The notes under the pieces are model-generated. The model was not told the DNA's origin, did no database searches, and saw nothing but the letters and a program-made list of their open reading frames with translations. A stretch of DNA of 64,000 nt, taken from assembly GCA_021044545.1 (NCBI GenBank), contig CP087990.1, positions 496,001 through 560,000 of the forward strand. Reading direction: 5' to 3'. The DNA is from Comamonadaceae bacterium M7527 (lineage in GTDB: Bacteria > Pseudomonadota > Gammaproteobacteria > Burkholderiales > Burkholderiaceae_C). Made by a program: the position numbers and the translations under genes. Positions 45,093 through 53,563 of the stretch are shown piece after piece (within the stretch, counting starts at the first letter, position 1; every line of letters starts with the position of its first letter).

Positions 45093-45714
45093 TTTCGTCA
45101 ACACCGCCTGTGCCGCTGATGGCGCGGTAGGCTGGCGCGTTGCTGGGATCTTGCTTGGCCCAGTCTGCGTAGTAGTTTACCAATGGGCGGGTCTGCTCGT
45201 TGTACACCTCCAGGCGCTTGCGTACGGTGGCTTCTTTATCGTCTTCACGCTGTATCAATGGCTCGCCGGTCACGTCGTCAATGCCGGCAACTTGGGGCGG
45301 GTTGAACTTCACATGGTAGGTGCGCCCGCTGGCCACGTGGGCACGGCGTCCGCTCATGCGCTCAATGATGGCGTCGAACGGCACGTCAATTTCCAGCACA
45401 AAGTCCAGCTTTACGCCAGCGTCTTTCATGGCCTGTGCCTGAGGAATGGTGCGCGGGAAGCCGTCAAACAAAAAGCCATTGGCGCAGTCGTCTTGTGTGA
45501 TGCGCTCTTTAACCAATCCAATGATGATGTCGTCGCTGACCAAGCCGCCAGAGTCCATGACCTGCTTGGCCGCAACACCCAGGGGGCTGCCCGCTTTGAC
45601 GGCGGCACGCAGCATGTCGCCGGTGGAAATTTGGGGAATGCCGAACTTCTCGCAAATGAAGGTGGCTTGTGTACCTTTACCCGCGCCTGGGGCGCCCAAC
45701 AAAATCAGTCTCAT
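45061..45714 (-). CDS. adk: Adenylate kinase Adk
   Basis: Adk interconverts ATP plus AMP and two ADP. The 217-residue long-form enzyme begins RLILLGAPGAGKGTQATFICEKFGIPQISTGDMLRAAV with the P-loop. It has DGFPRTIPQAQAM, the Asp of the AMP site, and a LID domain with RRAHVASGRTYHVKFNPP and no zinc cysteines. Length and order (next to kdsB in the lpxK cluster) are typical. The 178 bases upstream to kdsB hold no recognisable gene; a promoter is likely there. The 3' end overlaps the asparaginase gene. Confidence 0.95.
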   Translation of the reverse strand: MRLILLGAPGAGKGTQATFICEKFGIPQISTGDMLRAAVKAGSPLGVAAKQVMDSGGLVSDDIIIGLVKERITQDDCANGFLFDGFPRTIPQAQAMKDAGVKLDFVLEIDVPFDAIIERMSGRRAHVASGRTYHVKFNPPQVAGIDDVTGEPLIQREDDKEATVRKRLEVYNEQTRPLVNYYADWAKQDPSNAPAYRAISGTGGVDEITQRAFAALA

Positions 45715-45892
45715 GGTGTTCTCGCTTAATTGTCAATTGGGGGGCGCTCATCCGTTTTGCTGTGAGTCACCGTTTTAAGTATGTTGCGCCTAGGCAGGAC
45801 CTACGGGCTTATTCGCGTGAAGCATAGCATGCAAGCCCTTGCGTAGGCTTACTGGCCATGAAAATGCTTATTTGTCATTTGAAAACATGGTG

Positions 45893-46696
45893 TTATAGCG
45901 CTTTCCACAACTCCCTGACAGCCAGTAAATCCGTGGGCGTATCCACGCCAGGACTGGGTGGGCCTTGGGTAATGTGCACCGCGATTTTGTAGCCATGCCA
46001 CAGCACACGCAGTTGCTCCAAAGACTCACACACCTCAACCGGGGCCATGGCCAGCTTGGGGAACTGGCGCAAAAAACCGGCGCGGTAGGCGTAAATGCCC
46101 ACATGGCGCAAAGGCTTGGCCATATCTACAGCCTGGGCTTGGAAGTCTTTGGCGTCGCGCGGCCAGGCAATGGGCGCGCGGCTGAAGTACATGGCTGTTT
46201 GAGCGCGGTCTAACACCACTTTCACGATGTTGGGGTTTGAAAACTCAGCTGCGGAGTGAATGCTGTGGGCGGCGGTGCTCATGACACAGTCTGGGCGCTC
46301 TATCAGTGTGTGCGCTACCGCATCAATCAGTGCGGGGGCAACCAGTGGCTCATCACCTTGCACGTTGACCACGATGGCGTCATGGGCCAAGCCCAACAAG
46401 TCGCAGGCCTGCGCCAGTCTGTCGCTGCCGCTGGGGTGGTTGACGGCGGTGAGCACGCTGGCCACTGCGTGTTGCTCGCATGCAGCCACAATGCTGACGT
46501 CGTCTGCGGCCACCACCACTTGGGTGGCTGTGCTTAAAGCTGCGCGCTGCGCCACACGCACCACCATGGGCGCGCCGTGAATATCAGCCAGGGGTTTGTT
46601 GGGCAAGCGGCTGGAGGCCAGCCGTGCAGGTATCAGTACGCAAAAGGCCGTCTGTGCCTTGGCGGTTGCGCTTGCAGTGGTGTCTTGCGCGGCCAT
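45893..46696 (-). CDS. kdsB: 3-deoxy-manno-octulosonate cytidylyltransferase KdsB
   Basis: KdsB activates Kdo as CMP-Kdo for lipopolysaccharide inner-core synthesis. The 267-residue protein has the nucleotide-binding FCVLIPARLASSRLPNKPLADI, then VVVAADDVSIVAACEQ, NHPSGSDRLAQA, VNVQGDEPLV, and HVGIYAYRAGFLRQF. A short Ala/Thr-rich N-terminal extension precedes the core; the start could be slightly further in. It lies three bases after the Trm112-like gene, so co-transcription with lpxK is likely. Confidence 0.94.
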   Translation of the reverse strand: MAAQDTTASATAKAQTAFCVLIPARLASSRLPNKPLADIHGAPMVVRVAQRAALSTATQVVVAADDVSIVAACEQHAVASVLTAVNHPSGSDRLAQACDLLGLAHDAIVVNVQGDEPLVAPALIDAVAHTLIERPDCVMSTAAHSIHSAAEFSNPNIVKVVLDRAQTAMYFSRAPIAWPRDAKDFQAQAVDMAKPLRHVGIYAYRAGFLRQFPKLAMAPVEVCESLEQLRVLWHGYKIAVHITQGPPSPGVDTPTDLLAVRELWKAL

Positions 46697-46698
46697 CT

Positions 46699-46893
46699 TC
46701 AGTGCGCAGGCAGTGCATCAATCTCGTCGTCGCTCAGTGTGCGGGCCTGGTCTTCCAGCATGATGGGAATGCCATCGCGTATGGGGTAGGCCAAGCGCGC
46801 GCTGCGAGAGACCAGCTCAGTTTTGTCTGCATTCATGCGCAGCGGACCTTTGGTCACTGGGCACACCAACATATCGAGTAATTTGCTATCCAT
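46699..46893 (-). CDS. Trm112/YcaR family protein
   Basis: This 64-residue protein of the Trm112 (YcaR) family is often encoded between lpxK and kdsB; Trm112 proteins help methyltransferases in eukaryotes and archaea, while the bacterial role is unclear. It begins MDSKLLDMLVCPVTKGPLRMN with one Cys of the usual zinc pair, has LAYPIRDGIPIMLEDQAR and ends with the DEIDALPAH tail. The start at 46893 is the conserved one. Confidence 0.9.
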   Translation of the reverse strand: MDSKLLDMLVCPVTKGPLRMNADKTELVSRSARLAYPIRDGIPIMLEDQARTLSDDEIDALPAH

Positions 46894-46928
46894 GGCGCAA
46901 TGATAGTGGGGAAGTGGGAGTAGCGTTT

Positions 46929-48026
46929 TCAGCCTGGCGTGTTGGGGTGTGCAAGCTGGGACATGCACTGGTCAAAGGTGGTCCAAAACGCGGTGGGCAG
47001 CTGTACGGACAAAGGCGCGACCCACATATTGAGTTGCGCGGCATCGGGGCGCGCACGCAATTTGACCGCGTCTTTCGCCGTGCAAATAGTGGGCAAGTCC
47101 GGGTTTAGGCCAAAGCTGTAGGGCCAGGCGCCGTCAAGTGCATCGTGGTCTGCCACCAGGGCTGTATGCGCCACGATGAAGCCTTGGCTGCGCAGCATGG
47201 CTGCAAACGCTTGGGGCTTGGCAATGCCGGCCAGTATTTGCACCGTGTCACCAGCAACAGGTACTGCACAGGACGCCTTGTTGGGCAGCAGCGGGTGCAG
47301 CTCACCCAGCACGCGCAGGCTTGCAAACACTGGATCGCCGGGGTTGAGGGCGTCTACCGTTGGTGCGCTCACGCCGTTTTGCACCACCAGGCAGTGCGCT
47401 GCGGCTTGCTGCTCAGCGCGGCGTGGCCAAGGCTCTCGCAGCAAGCCAGCGGGCAAGAGCTGACCGTTGCCAGTGGCGCGCTCGTCAAACACCACAATCT
47501 CTATGCTTCTGGGCAGGGCGGCGTGTTGTAGTCCGTCGTCACTCACAATGACGTTGACTTCAGGGTGTTGTGCCAGCAGATGTTGCGCGGCCAACAGACG
47601 TTGGCTGTGTACGCAAACCGGTACTTGCGTGAGCTCAAACAACAGTTTGGGCTCGTCACCACAGCTTTGGGCCGAACTGCCGGCGTTTACCAGCGTGGGT
47701 GTTGAGGCCAGGCCACGCTGGGCGTGTGCCGGGGATGTCGCCTTGTAGCCTCTGGCCACAATGCCTGGGCGCATGCCTGTGGCTTGCAAGTGTGCCACTA
47801 CCGCTGCGACCACCGGCGTTTTGCCAGTGCCGCCTACCAGCACATTACCGACTACGACAACCGGAACCAGCAGCGCTTGGCGCTTGGCCAAGCTGTTGCT
47901 GTGGGCGCGTTGCGCCAGCCATGCGTAAAGCCAAGCCACTGGTCTTGTCATGACTGACCACCAGCCGCGTCGACTGGCTTGCGCCAGCCACCAATGGACC
48001 AGCCTGGTCTGCAACTGCTTACTCAC
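46929..48026 (-). CDS. lpxK: Tetraacyldisaccharide 4'-kinase LpxK
   Basis: LpxK phosphorylates the lipid A precursor at the 4' position at the inner membrane. The 365-residue protein has an N-terminal hydrophobic region, the P-loop VVVVGNVLVGGTGKTPVV, GIVARGYKATSP, SDDGLQHAALPRSIEIVVFDERATGNGQLLPAGLLREP and ILAGIAKPQAFAAMLRSQGF. The start overlaps the exbD stop by one base. Order exbB-exbD-lpxK-Trm112-kdsB-adk is typical of Burkholderiales. Confidence 0.94.
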   Translation of the reverse strand: MSKQLQTRLVHWWLAQASRRGWWSVMTRPVAWLYAWLAQRAHSNSLAKRQALLVPVVVVGNVLVGGTGKTPVVAAVVAHLQATGMRPGIVARGYKATSPAHAQRGLASTPTLVNAGSSAQSCGDEPKLLFELTQVPVCVHSQRLLAAQHLLAQHPEVNVIVSDDGLQHAALPRSIEIVVFDERATGNGQLLPAGLLREPWPRRAEQQAAAHCLVVQNGVSAPTVDALNPGDPVFASLRVLGELHPLLPNKASCAVPVAGDTVQILAGIAKPQAFAAMLRSQGFIVAHTALVADHDALDGAWPYSFGLNPDLPTICTAKDAVKLRARPDAAQLNMWVAPLSVQLPTAFWTTFDQCMSQLAHPNTPG

Positions 48027-48505
48027 TATTCACCGCGCACAGTGCGGGTTGCAAACTGCAGCTGGTTGAGGCCAGCCAAACGCGCGCCTGACATCACGTC
48101 TACCACCGCTTGATGGGGCGCGTTGCCGTCTGCAGCTATCACCACGCGCACATCGGCCTGGTTGCCCGCCGCCCTGAGTAAGGCAGCGCCCATGGCGGCA
48201 GTGCCACCCTCAAAGCGCTGGCCATTGATGGCGCTGGCGCCTGCGGCGTCAATGCGCACCACGATGGTGGTGATGGCCTGTGCAGGTGAATTGGCCTTGG
48301 CCGTGGGCAATACCACGGTCAAGCCGGCCTTGTCGGCGTAAACAGTGGTGAGCATCAAAAACATCACCAACACCAACAACACGTCAATAAACGCAATGAG
48401 GTTGATCTCTGGCGCGTCGTGAGCGCTGCCCCCTGCCTGAAAGCCTTGGGGGTTGCCGCTACTAAACGAGGCACCTGGCAAACTATTGGGCTTGGCATTC
48501 GACAT
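48026..48505 (-). CDS. exbD: Biopolymer transport protein ExbD
   Basis: ExbD works with ExbB and a TonB-type partner to energise outer-membrane transport with the proton gradient. The 159-residue protein has one membrane segment near the N-terminus (EINLIAFIDVLLVLVMFLMLTTVY), which contains the essential Asp, and a periplasmic domain including TTIVVRIDAAGASAINGQRFEG. Start at 48505 gives a normal short cytoplasmic N-terminus. It follows exbB by eight bases. No tonB gene is near. Confidence 0.92.
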   Translation of the reverse strand: MSNAKPNSLPGASFSSGNPQGFQAGGSAHDAPEINLIAFIDVLLVLVMFLMLTTVYADKAGLTVVLPTAKANSPAQAITTIVVRIDAAGASAINGQRFEGGTAAMGAALLRAAGNQADVRVVIAADGNAPHQAVVDVMSGARLAGLNQLQFATRTVRGE

Positions 48506-48513
48506 GGGCTGAC

Positions 48514-49167
48514 TTACTTGCTGGTTGCAGCCTGGGCTGTTTTGCCGGCTGCGCCAGTGCTTTTGCGCACCTGAGTGGCGCGCACTTGCAGCAGTTGCTC
48601 AGCGCCCATTTCCAGTTGCATGACAAAAGAATCCACTTTGGCGCGCAAAAAACGCCAGGCCAACAGGGCTGGCACAGCCACCATGAGGCCAAAGGCCGTG
48701 TTGTACAAAGCCACTGAAATACCAGCCGCCATGGCAGACGGGTCGGCTTGGCCGCCCACGCCTGCGGCCTGCGCGTTGAACATGTCAATCATGCCTATCA
48801 CGGTGCCCAGCAAGCCCAAAAAAGGGGCAACGCTTGCAATCGTGGCAATGGCGGTCAGGTGTTTGTTGAGCAAGGCGCTTTGTACGCGGCCCGTTTGCAA
48901 GGTGGCGTAGCGCATGGCTTGTTCGTCAGCACCTGCGGCAATGCCGGATGCAAAGATGCGGCCCATCACCGAGTTGTCGCAGACCTCAAGCGCTGGTGCC
49001 GCGCCGCCGCTGACCCACGCCTTGATGACGCGCTCTGGCAAACCGGCTGGGGTGATCAGTTCAACCCTAAGCGCCCACAGTCGCTCGCCTATCAGAGCCA
49101 AGCCCACAACTGAGCACATGATGAGTGGCCAAATTGGCCAGCCGGCGGCTTGTATGATGCTGATCAC
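48514..49167 (-). CDS. exbB: MotA/TolQ/ExbB proton channel family protein (ExbB)
   Basis: This is the proton-channel subunit that pairs with ExbD. The 217-residue protein has three membrane segments: one at the N-terminus (AAGWPIWPLIMCSVVGLALIG) and two in the conserved region (TAIATIASVAPFLGLLGTVIGMIDMFN and ISVALYNTAFGLMVAVPALLAW). Start at 49167 (MISIIQAAGW) is directly before the first segment. The two-gene unit is followed by lpxK. Confidence 0.92.
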   Translation of the reverse strand: MISIIQAAGWPIWPLIMCSVVGLALIGERLWALRVELITPAGLPERVIKAWVSGGAAPALEVCDNSVMGRIFASGIAAGADEQAMRYATLQTGRVQSALLNKHLTAIATIASVAPFLGLLGTVIGMIDMFNAQAAGVGGQADPSAMAAGISVALYNTAFGLMVAVPALLAWRFLRAKVDSFVMQLEMGAEQLLQVRATQVRKSTGAAGKTAQAATSK

Positions 49168-49447
49168 GCTGTTCTCTCAGGTTAATGTTGAGACCACTTC
49201 ACGTTGCATTATCCACGCGCAGGCCAAGGTAACACTTTGGAATTCTCTAATGCTCAGCTTGGCTTTAATTGCACACAATTTCTGTGGATAACTTTGTTGA
49301 TAAGCCTGCAGCCTGAGTGCTTATGCAGCCTGTTTCTCGCTGTTTGATTAACTTGCACAAAAATTAAGCAACAATTTATTCTTATAAATCAATGATCTCT
49401 ACGTACTCATGCATTTCTCGAGCTGGTAACAATGGTCTGGCCACGCC
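49168..49447. other. 280-base AT-rich intergenic region with two DnaA-box-like sequences
   Basis: This gap lies between divergent exbB and xseA. It holds a perfect DnaA box on the minus strand (TGTGGATAA, 49283-49291) and a one-mismatch box on the plus strand (TTATCCACG, 49209-49217). The stretch 49340-49400 is AT-rich with TTATTCTTATAAAT near 49378-49391. Promoters for both genes must lie here. No ORF worth annotating is seen. Confidence 0.5.
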
Positions 49448-50764
49448 ATGCCGCCATCTGTGGATGAAAAGCCTGTGAGTGCGGCGGGTTCAGCGCAGTC
49501 ACCCGTGTGGTCTGTGGGCCATTTGGTGTCTGCCATAGGGCACAGTTTGGCTCAAAGCTTCAACCCCGTGCGGGTTAAAGGCGAAGTGTCTGGTTTCATG
49601 CGCGCGGCCAGCGGTCACTGTTACTTCACCCTGAAAGACGGTACAGGTCAGCTGCGCTGCGCCATGTTCAAGCGAGCCGCTTCGTTGTTGGCCCAGTTAC
49701 CAAAAGACGGCGACACCCTGGAAGTGCTTGGCAAACTGGATTTATACCCGGCCAGAGGCGACTTGCAGCTGATCGTGGAGTCTGTGCGCATGGACGGGCA
49801 GGGCGCGCTGTATGAGCGGTTTGTAGCGCTAAAAGCCAAGCTGGAGGCCCAAGGCTTGTTTGACCTTGCGCGCAAAAGAGACTTGCCCGATTGCCCCCGC
49901 CATGTTGGCGTGGTGACCTCATTGGGCGCAGCTGCGCTGCGAGACGTGGTCACCACGCTTGAGCGGCGCTCAGCCCATGTGGCGGTGACCATTTTTCCGG
50001 CAAGCGTTCAAGGCCAGGGTGCTGCGGCTGAGCTGGTGTCTGCCTTGGCCAAGGCCAGCAATTACATAGACCCGCAATTTGGTGCTTGCGACCTGGTGCT
50101 GTTGGTGCGTGGTGGTGGCTCTATTGAAGACTTATGGTCTTTTAACGACGAGCAGCTCGCGCATGCCGTAGCGGCCATGCCCATGCCTGTGGTCAGCGGC
50201 GTGGGGCATGAGACTGATTTTTCAATTACCGATTTTGTGGCCGATTTGCGCGCCCCCACACCCACGGCAGCGGCCGAGATGGCTGTGCCACAAACGGCAG
50301 CGCTGCTGGCGCAGGTGACGCAGCTAGCCCATGAGTTGCGCTCGGCCGTGGCACTGCAGTTGGACAGACGCTGGCAGCGCTTGGACCGCATGGGTGCGCG
50401 CTTAACAAAGCCGGTGCAAACCTTGGGCCTGCAACGTGAGCGCTTGCAATCTCTTGGTTTTGCCTTGCAGCGCGGCTTGGGCCGAGGTGTGGATGTACAT
50501 AGGCGCAGTCAGGAGATGGCCGCCCACCGGTTGCAGCAAGCTGTCAAGCACCATTTAGACAAAAAAGTGAACTGGTTCAACCAAACCGGTGCACAACTGC
50601 AAGGTCTCAACCCGCAAGCTGCGCTGGAGCGTGGCTACGCGTGGGTGCGCCGAAGCGACGGGCAAGCGCTGGCCAGCGCCAAAGATGTGCAAACTGGCGA
50701 CGCGCTCACCTTGTTTGTGCGCGATGGCGAGCTGGACGTGCAAGTGCAGCGCGCCGGCTATTGA
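49448..50764 (+). CDS. xseA: Exodeoxyribonuclease VII large subunit XseA
   Basis: XseA is the catalytic subunit of exonuclease VII, which degrades single-stranded DNA from both ends; XseB is not in the window. The 438-residue protein has the N-terminal OB fold (FNPVRVKGEVSGFMRAASGHCYFTLKDGTGQLRCAMFKR) and catalytic-domain motifs VGVVTSLGAAALRDVVTTLERR, VLLVRGGGSIEDLWSFNDEQLAHAV and VVSGVGHETDFSITDFVADLRAPTPTAAAE. A long coiled-coil follows, then the C-terminal NPQAALERGYAWVRR. Start ATG at 49448. Confidence 0.94.
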   Translation: MPPSVDEKPVSAAGSAQSPVWSVGHLVSAIGHSLAQSFNPVRVKGEVSGFMRAASGHCYFTLKDGTGQLRCAMFKRAASLLAQLPKDGDTLEVLGKLDLYPARGDLQLIVESVRMDGQGALYERFVALKAKLEAQGLFDLARKRDLPDCPRHVGVVTSLGAAALRDVVTTLERRSAHVAVTIFPASVQGQGAAAELVSALAKASNYIDPQFGACDLVLLVRGGGSIEDLWSFNDEQLAHAVAAMPMPVVSGVGHETDFSITDFVADLRAPTPTAAAEMAVPQTAALLAQVTQLAHELRSAVALQLDRRWQRLDRMGARLTKPVQTLGLQRERLQSLGFALQRGLGRGVDVHRRSQEMAAHRLQQAVKHHLDKKVNWFNQTGAQLQGLNPQAALERGYAWVRRSDGQALASAKDVQTGDALTLFVRDGELDVQVQRAGY

Positions 50765-50886
50765 CGCCCAGGTGTGTAGCAACAGCCTTGCCGTTTAGGG
50801 AAATGGCGCGGGCTGCAGCGCCGCAGCCGTCAAGCATCTAGAATAGGCATTGACGCGTTGAAAAGTGTCACTTTTAGAGCGCTTGA

Positions 50887-50909
50887 CTGGCGATATGCGC
50901 CAGCTTTTT
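50887..50909 (+). terminator. Intrinsic terminator after xseA
   Basis: CTGGCG and CGCCAG form a six-base perfect stem with a five-base loop, followed by CTTTTT. It lies 123 bases after the xseA stop and 26 bases before the sodB start, so the sodB promoter must overlap or follow it closely. The remaining 120 bases upstream show nothing clear. Confidence 0.7.
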
Positions 50910-50934
50910 ACAACTTTATTTCAGGACAAGCATC

Positions 50935-51515
50935 ATGGAACATACACTGCCAGCACTGCCTTACGCCATAGACGCATTGGCGCCTCACTACAGCCAGGAG
51001 GCTTTTGAATACCACCACGGCAACACCACAACGCCTATGTTGTGAACCTGAACAACCTGCAAAAGGGCACAGAATTTGAGTCTATGGACTTGGAGTCCAT
51101 CGTGAAGAAGTCTTCCGGTGGTGTGTACAACAACGCTGCCCAGATTTGGAACCACACCTTCTTCTGGAACTGCATGAAGCCCAACGGTGGTGGCGCACCA
51201 ACAGGTGCTTTGGCCGATGCCATCAACGCCAAGTTTGGCAGTTTTGATGCCTTCAAGGAAGCTTTTACCAAGTCTGCTGTTGGCAACTTTGGTTCTGGCT
51301 GGACCTGGTTGGTGAAAAAGGCCGACGGCTCTGTTGACATCGTCAACACAGGCCCAGCGGGCACACCGCTGACCACGGACGACAAGGCGTTGTTGACGGT
51401 TGACGTGTGGGAGCATGCCTACTACATAGACTACCGCAATGCACGTCCCAAGTTTGTGGAAACTTTCCTCAACAGTTTGGTCAACTGGGAATTTGCGCAA
51501 AGCAACTTCGCATAA
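50935..51515 (+). CDS. sodB: Superoxide dismutase, Fe type (SodB), one-base frame shift
   Basis: SodB converts superoxide to hydrogen peroxide and oxygen in the cytoplasm. It starts at the ATG at 50935 with MEHTLPALPYAIDALAPHYSQEAFEYHHG. One base is then missing in the AA pair at 51022-51023: restoring it gives HHG-K-HHNAYVVNLNNLQKGTEF. The rest is intact, with metal ligands in WNHTFFWNCMKP and DVWEHAYYIDYRNARPKFVE and the family GSGWTWLV. Repaired length is 193 residues, standard for Fe-SOD. The tight conservation either side of the break makes a sequence error likely. Confidence 0.93.
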
Positions 51516-51555
51516 CAGCGATAGCCCTGGCAAACAGGCCAGGTAGCGTCATCAC

Positions 51556-51589
51556 AACCCGCTCGGCCTTGGCTGGTGCGGGTTTTTTT
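51556..51589 (+). terminator. Intrinsic terminator after sodB
   Basis: AACCCGC and GCGGGTT form a seven-base stem around a 15-base loop, followed by a run of five to seven T. It lies 41 bases after the sodB stop. Confidence 0.78.
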
Positions 51590-51661
51590 ATGACAAATAC
51601 GGCCAGGCCGTGTGTCAGCAGGTGGTTGTTGGCCCGGCCTTGACGGGGGCGCTATGCCTGA

Positions 51662-51988
51662 CTAGGTCAACCTGGCCCGCACGGGGGCGTCGTCACCAAA
51701 GGCCGCGGCGGGTATGTCTTCTTGTTCGCCATTGTCTGCACGCAATGTGCCAGTGTGGCGTGGTGTTGCGCCGCGCGCAGCGTGTTTGCTGTGGCGGCCT
51801 GTGACGCGGGCGCGCCAGTTCCTGAACGACTTGGCCTTTAGCTCGCGGCGCATCAACTCAATGACTTGCGACTCAGCCAGGCCAAACTGGGCCTCAATGG
51901 CGTTGAATGACACCTCATCAGCCCAGGCCAGTTCTATGACTTGCGAAATCTCGTCTGCTGTTAGCGGTTGTTGAGTTGTGTTGTGCAT
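51662..51988 (-). CDS. DUF2805 / TIGR03643 family protein
   Basis: This 108-residue protein is of the DUF2805 (TIGR03643) family, whose members are commonly found beside cryptochrome/photolyase genes. The core reads EISQVIELAWADEVSFNAIEAQFGLAESQVIELMRRELKAKSFRNWRARVTGRHSKH, which looks like a small helix-turn-helix-like domain followed by a basic tail. The activity is unknown; a DNA-binding role is plausible from composition. It is the last gene of a three-gene minus-strand unit, 15 bases after the photolyase stop. Confidence 0.82.
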   Translation of the reverse strand: MHNTTQQPLTADEISQVIELAWADEVSFNAIEAQFGLAESQVIELMRRELKAKSFRNWRARVTGRHSKHAARGATPRHTGTLRADNGEQEDIPAAAFGDDAPVRARLT

Positions 51989-52003
51989 GTCATGTCGCGC
52001 GGG

Positions 52004-53563
52004 TTAAAAGCCAAAGCTTTGTTGTGTGTCTTGGACGCTGTTAACAGGTTTGCGCCGCTGGCCTGTCGCACTGGCCTGTGCGTGATCGCCACTTTGTGAC
52101 GCGTGTCGTTTCACAATAGCGGCTTTGCCAGCGCGCACGTGGTCTTGTTGACGGTAACTGTACAGGCGTTGCTTGGCCAGTCGTGTGGCCATGTCCAACT
52201 CGACAATGGGCGTGGCAATGTCTGCGCCAACGCGCACGCCGCACTGTTGCTGCACTGAAGGCGGCATGCGCCACGGTTCAAAAAGCCATGTGTCTGGTAC
52301 GCGGCGCATGGCTGGTAGCCAGCGCCGCACAAAAACGCCTTTGGGGTCGTGGTCTTGTGCCTGCTTGATGGGGTTGTACACGCGCGTGGTGTTGATGCCG
52401 GTGGTTCCCGATTGCATTTGCAGTTGGCTCCAGTGAATGCCTGGCTCGTAGTCTAAAAACTGGGTGGCCAGCCATGTGCCCACATCACGCCAGTGCAGCC
52501 ACAAGGGGTAAGCTGCCACCGAGACCAGCATGGCACGCATGCGAAAGTTGATCCACCCAGTGGCTTTGAGCATGGCGACACTGGCGTCCACCATAGGCCA
52601 GCCCGTTTGGCCGTTGACCAAGGCTTCAAAGTGGCTTTTGTTCCAGTCGTTTTCGCGCAGACCGTTGTAGCCCTGGTGCATATTGCGCCATTCAATTTCG
52701 GGCTCGGACTCCAGTTTTTGAATGAAATGACAATGCCATTGCAAGCGGCTTAGCATGGCATTAAGCCCCAAGCGTTGGTAGGCCGGTATGTCTGCGGCCA
52801 GGCCAGACATGCGCACCGCTTGCACCACTTCGCGCATGCTCAGGCAGCCCAGGGCCAAATATGGCGACAGCCTGGAGCATGCCGTAGTGGCCTTGAGCGG
52901 TGAGGAAATGCCACCCCGGTAGTGTGCGCTACGCTCACTTAAAAAAGAGCGCAATACAGATAACCCACGTGCGCGGCCACCGCGCTGGCGAAACTGTGGC
53001 TCATGTGCCGCCAAGCCTAAATCGTCGGCTCTGGGCAGGGCAGGCAAAGGGGGTAGTGCTGGGCTGGCGACAGCGTCTGGTGCGGGGCCTATCGCTTGCG
53101 CCATATGTTGCTGCCACTGCGAAGCCCAACGGCTGCGCACTTGCAAACCTCTCTTGACGCCAAACTGCGGCGTCTCCAGCCATTTGACGCCGGCTGACTG
53201 ACACCAGGCCCCAACCGCCTTATCGCGCTCAAAGCTGGCGTGGTTGCCGGTTTCCTCGTGGCTTAGCAACGTGCTGATGGCTTGTTGACTGTGCAGCAAG
53301 GCCAGCTGTTGCGGTGCGTCACCCACTGCAACATGCAACTGCAAACCGCTTTGAGCCAACTGTTGGCGCAAGTCCGCCAGGCACTCCAGTACAAAGTGGT
53401 AGTGCTGGCGCGCCGCATCGGGCTGCGCCCACAGCGTAGGCTCAATGCAGTAAAGGCACAGCACGTGGCCGTGGGTTTGTACTTGTGCCAGGGCCTGCTG
53501 TAGCGGCGCATGGTCGGTTGTGCGTAGGTCTCTCTTGAACCAGACCACTTGCCTGGCGCTCAT
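52004..53563 (-). CDS. Cryptochrome/deoxyribodipyrimidine photolyase family protein
   Basis: This 519-residue FAD protein repairs UV damage or senses blue light. It has the N-terminal Rossmann-like antenna domain (RQVVWFKRDLRTTDHAPLQQAL) and the FAD domain with HYRGGISSPLKATTACSRLSPYLALGCLSMREV, the WHCHFIQKLESEPEIEWRNMHQGYN region, GWPMVDASVAMLKATGWINFRMRAMLVSVAAYPLWLHW and QLQMQSGTTGINTTRVYNPIKQAQDHDPKG. This matches the subgroup accompanied by DUF2805. The start at 53563 overlaps the upstream stop as ATGA, so translation is coupled; the 13 upstream codons in the frame are not used. Confidence 0.87.
   Translation of the reverse strand: MSARQVVWFKRDLRTTDHAPLQQALAQVQTHGHVLCLYCIEPTLWAQPDAARQHYHFVLECLADLRQQLAQSGLQLHVAVGDAPQQLALLHSQQAISTLLSHEETGNHASFERDKAVGAWCQSAGVKWLETPQFGVKRGLQVRSRWASQWQQHMAQAIGPAPDAVASPALPPLPALPRADDLGLAAHEPQFRQRGGRARGLSVLRSFLSERSAHYRGGISSPLKATTACSRLSPYLALGCLSMREVVQAVRMSGLAADIPAYQRLGLNAMLSRLQWHCHFIQKLESEPEIEWRNMHQGYNGLRENDWNKSHFEALVNGQTGWPMVDASVAMLKATGWINFRMRAMLVSVAAYPLWLHWRDVGTWLATQFLDYEPGIHWSQLQMQSGTTGINTTRVYNPIKQAQDHDPKGVFVRRWLPAMRRVPDTWLFEPWRMPPSVQQQCGVRVGADIATPIVELDMATRLAKQRLYSYRQQDHVRAGKAAIVKRHASQSGDHAQASATGQRRKPVNSVQDTQQSFGF

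Noticed and set aside
49168..49447. Chromosomal replication origin
   Set aside because: Only two DnaA-like boxes are present and none of the usual origin genes (dnaA, dnaN, gidA, parAB) lie nearby.
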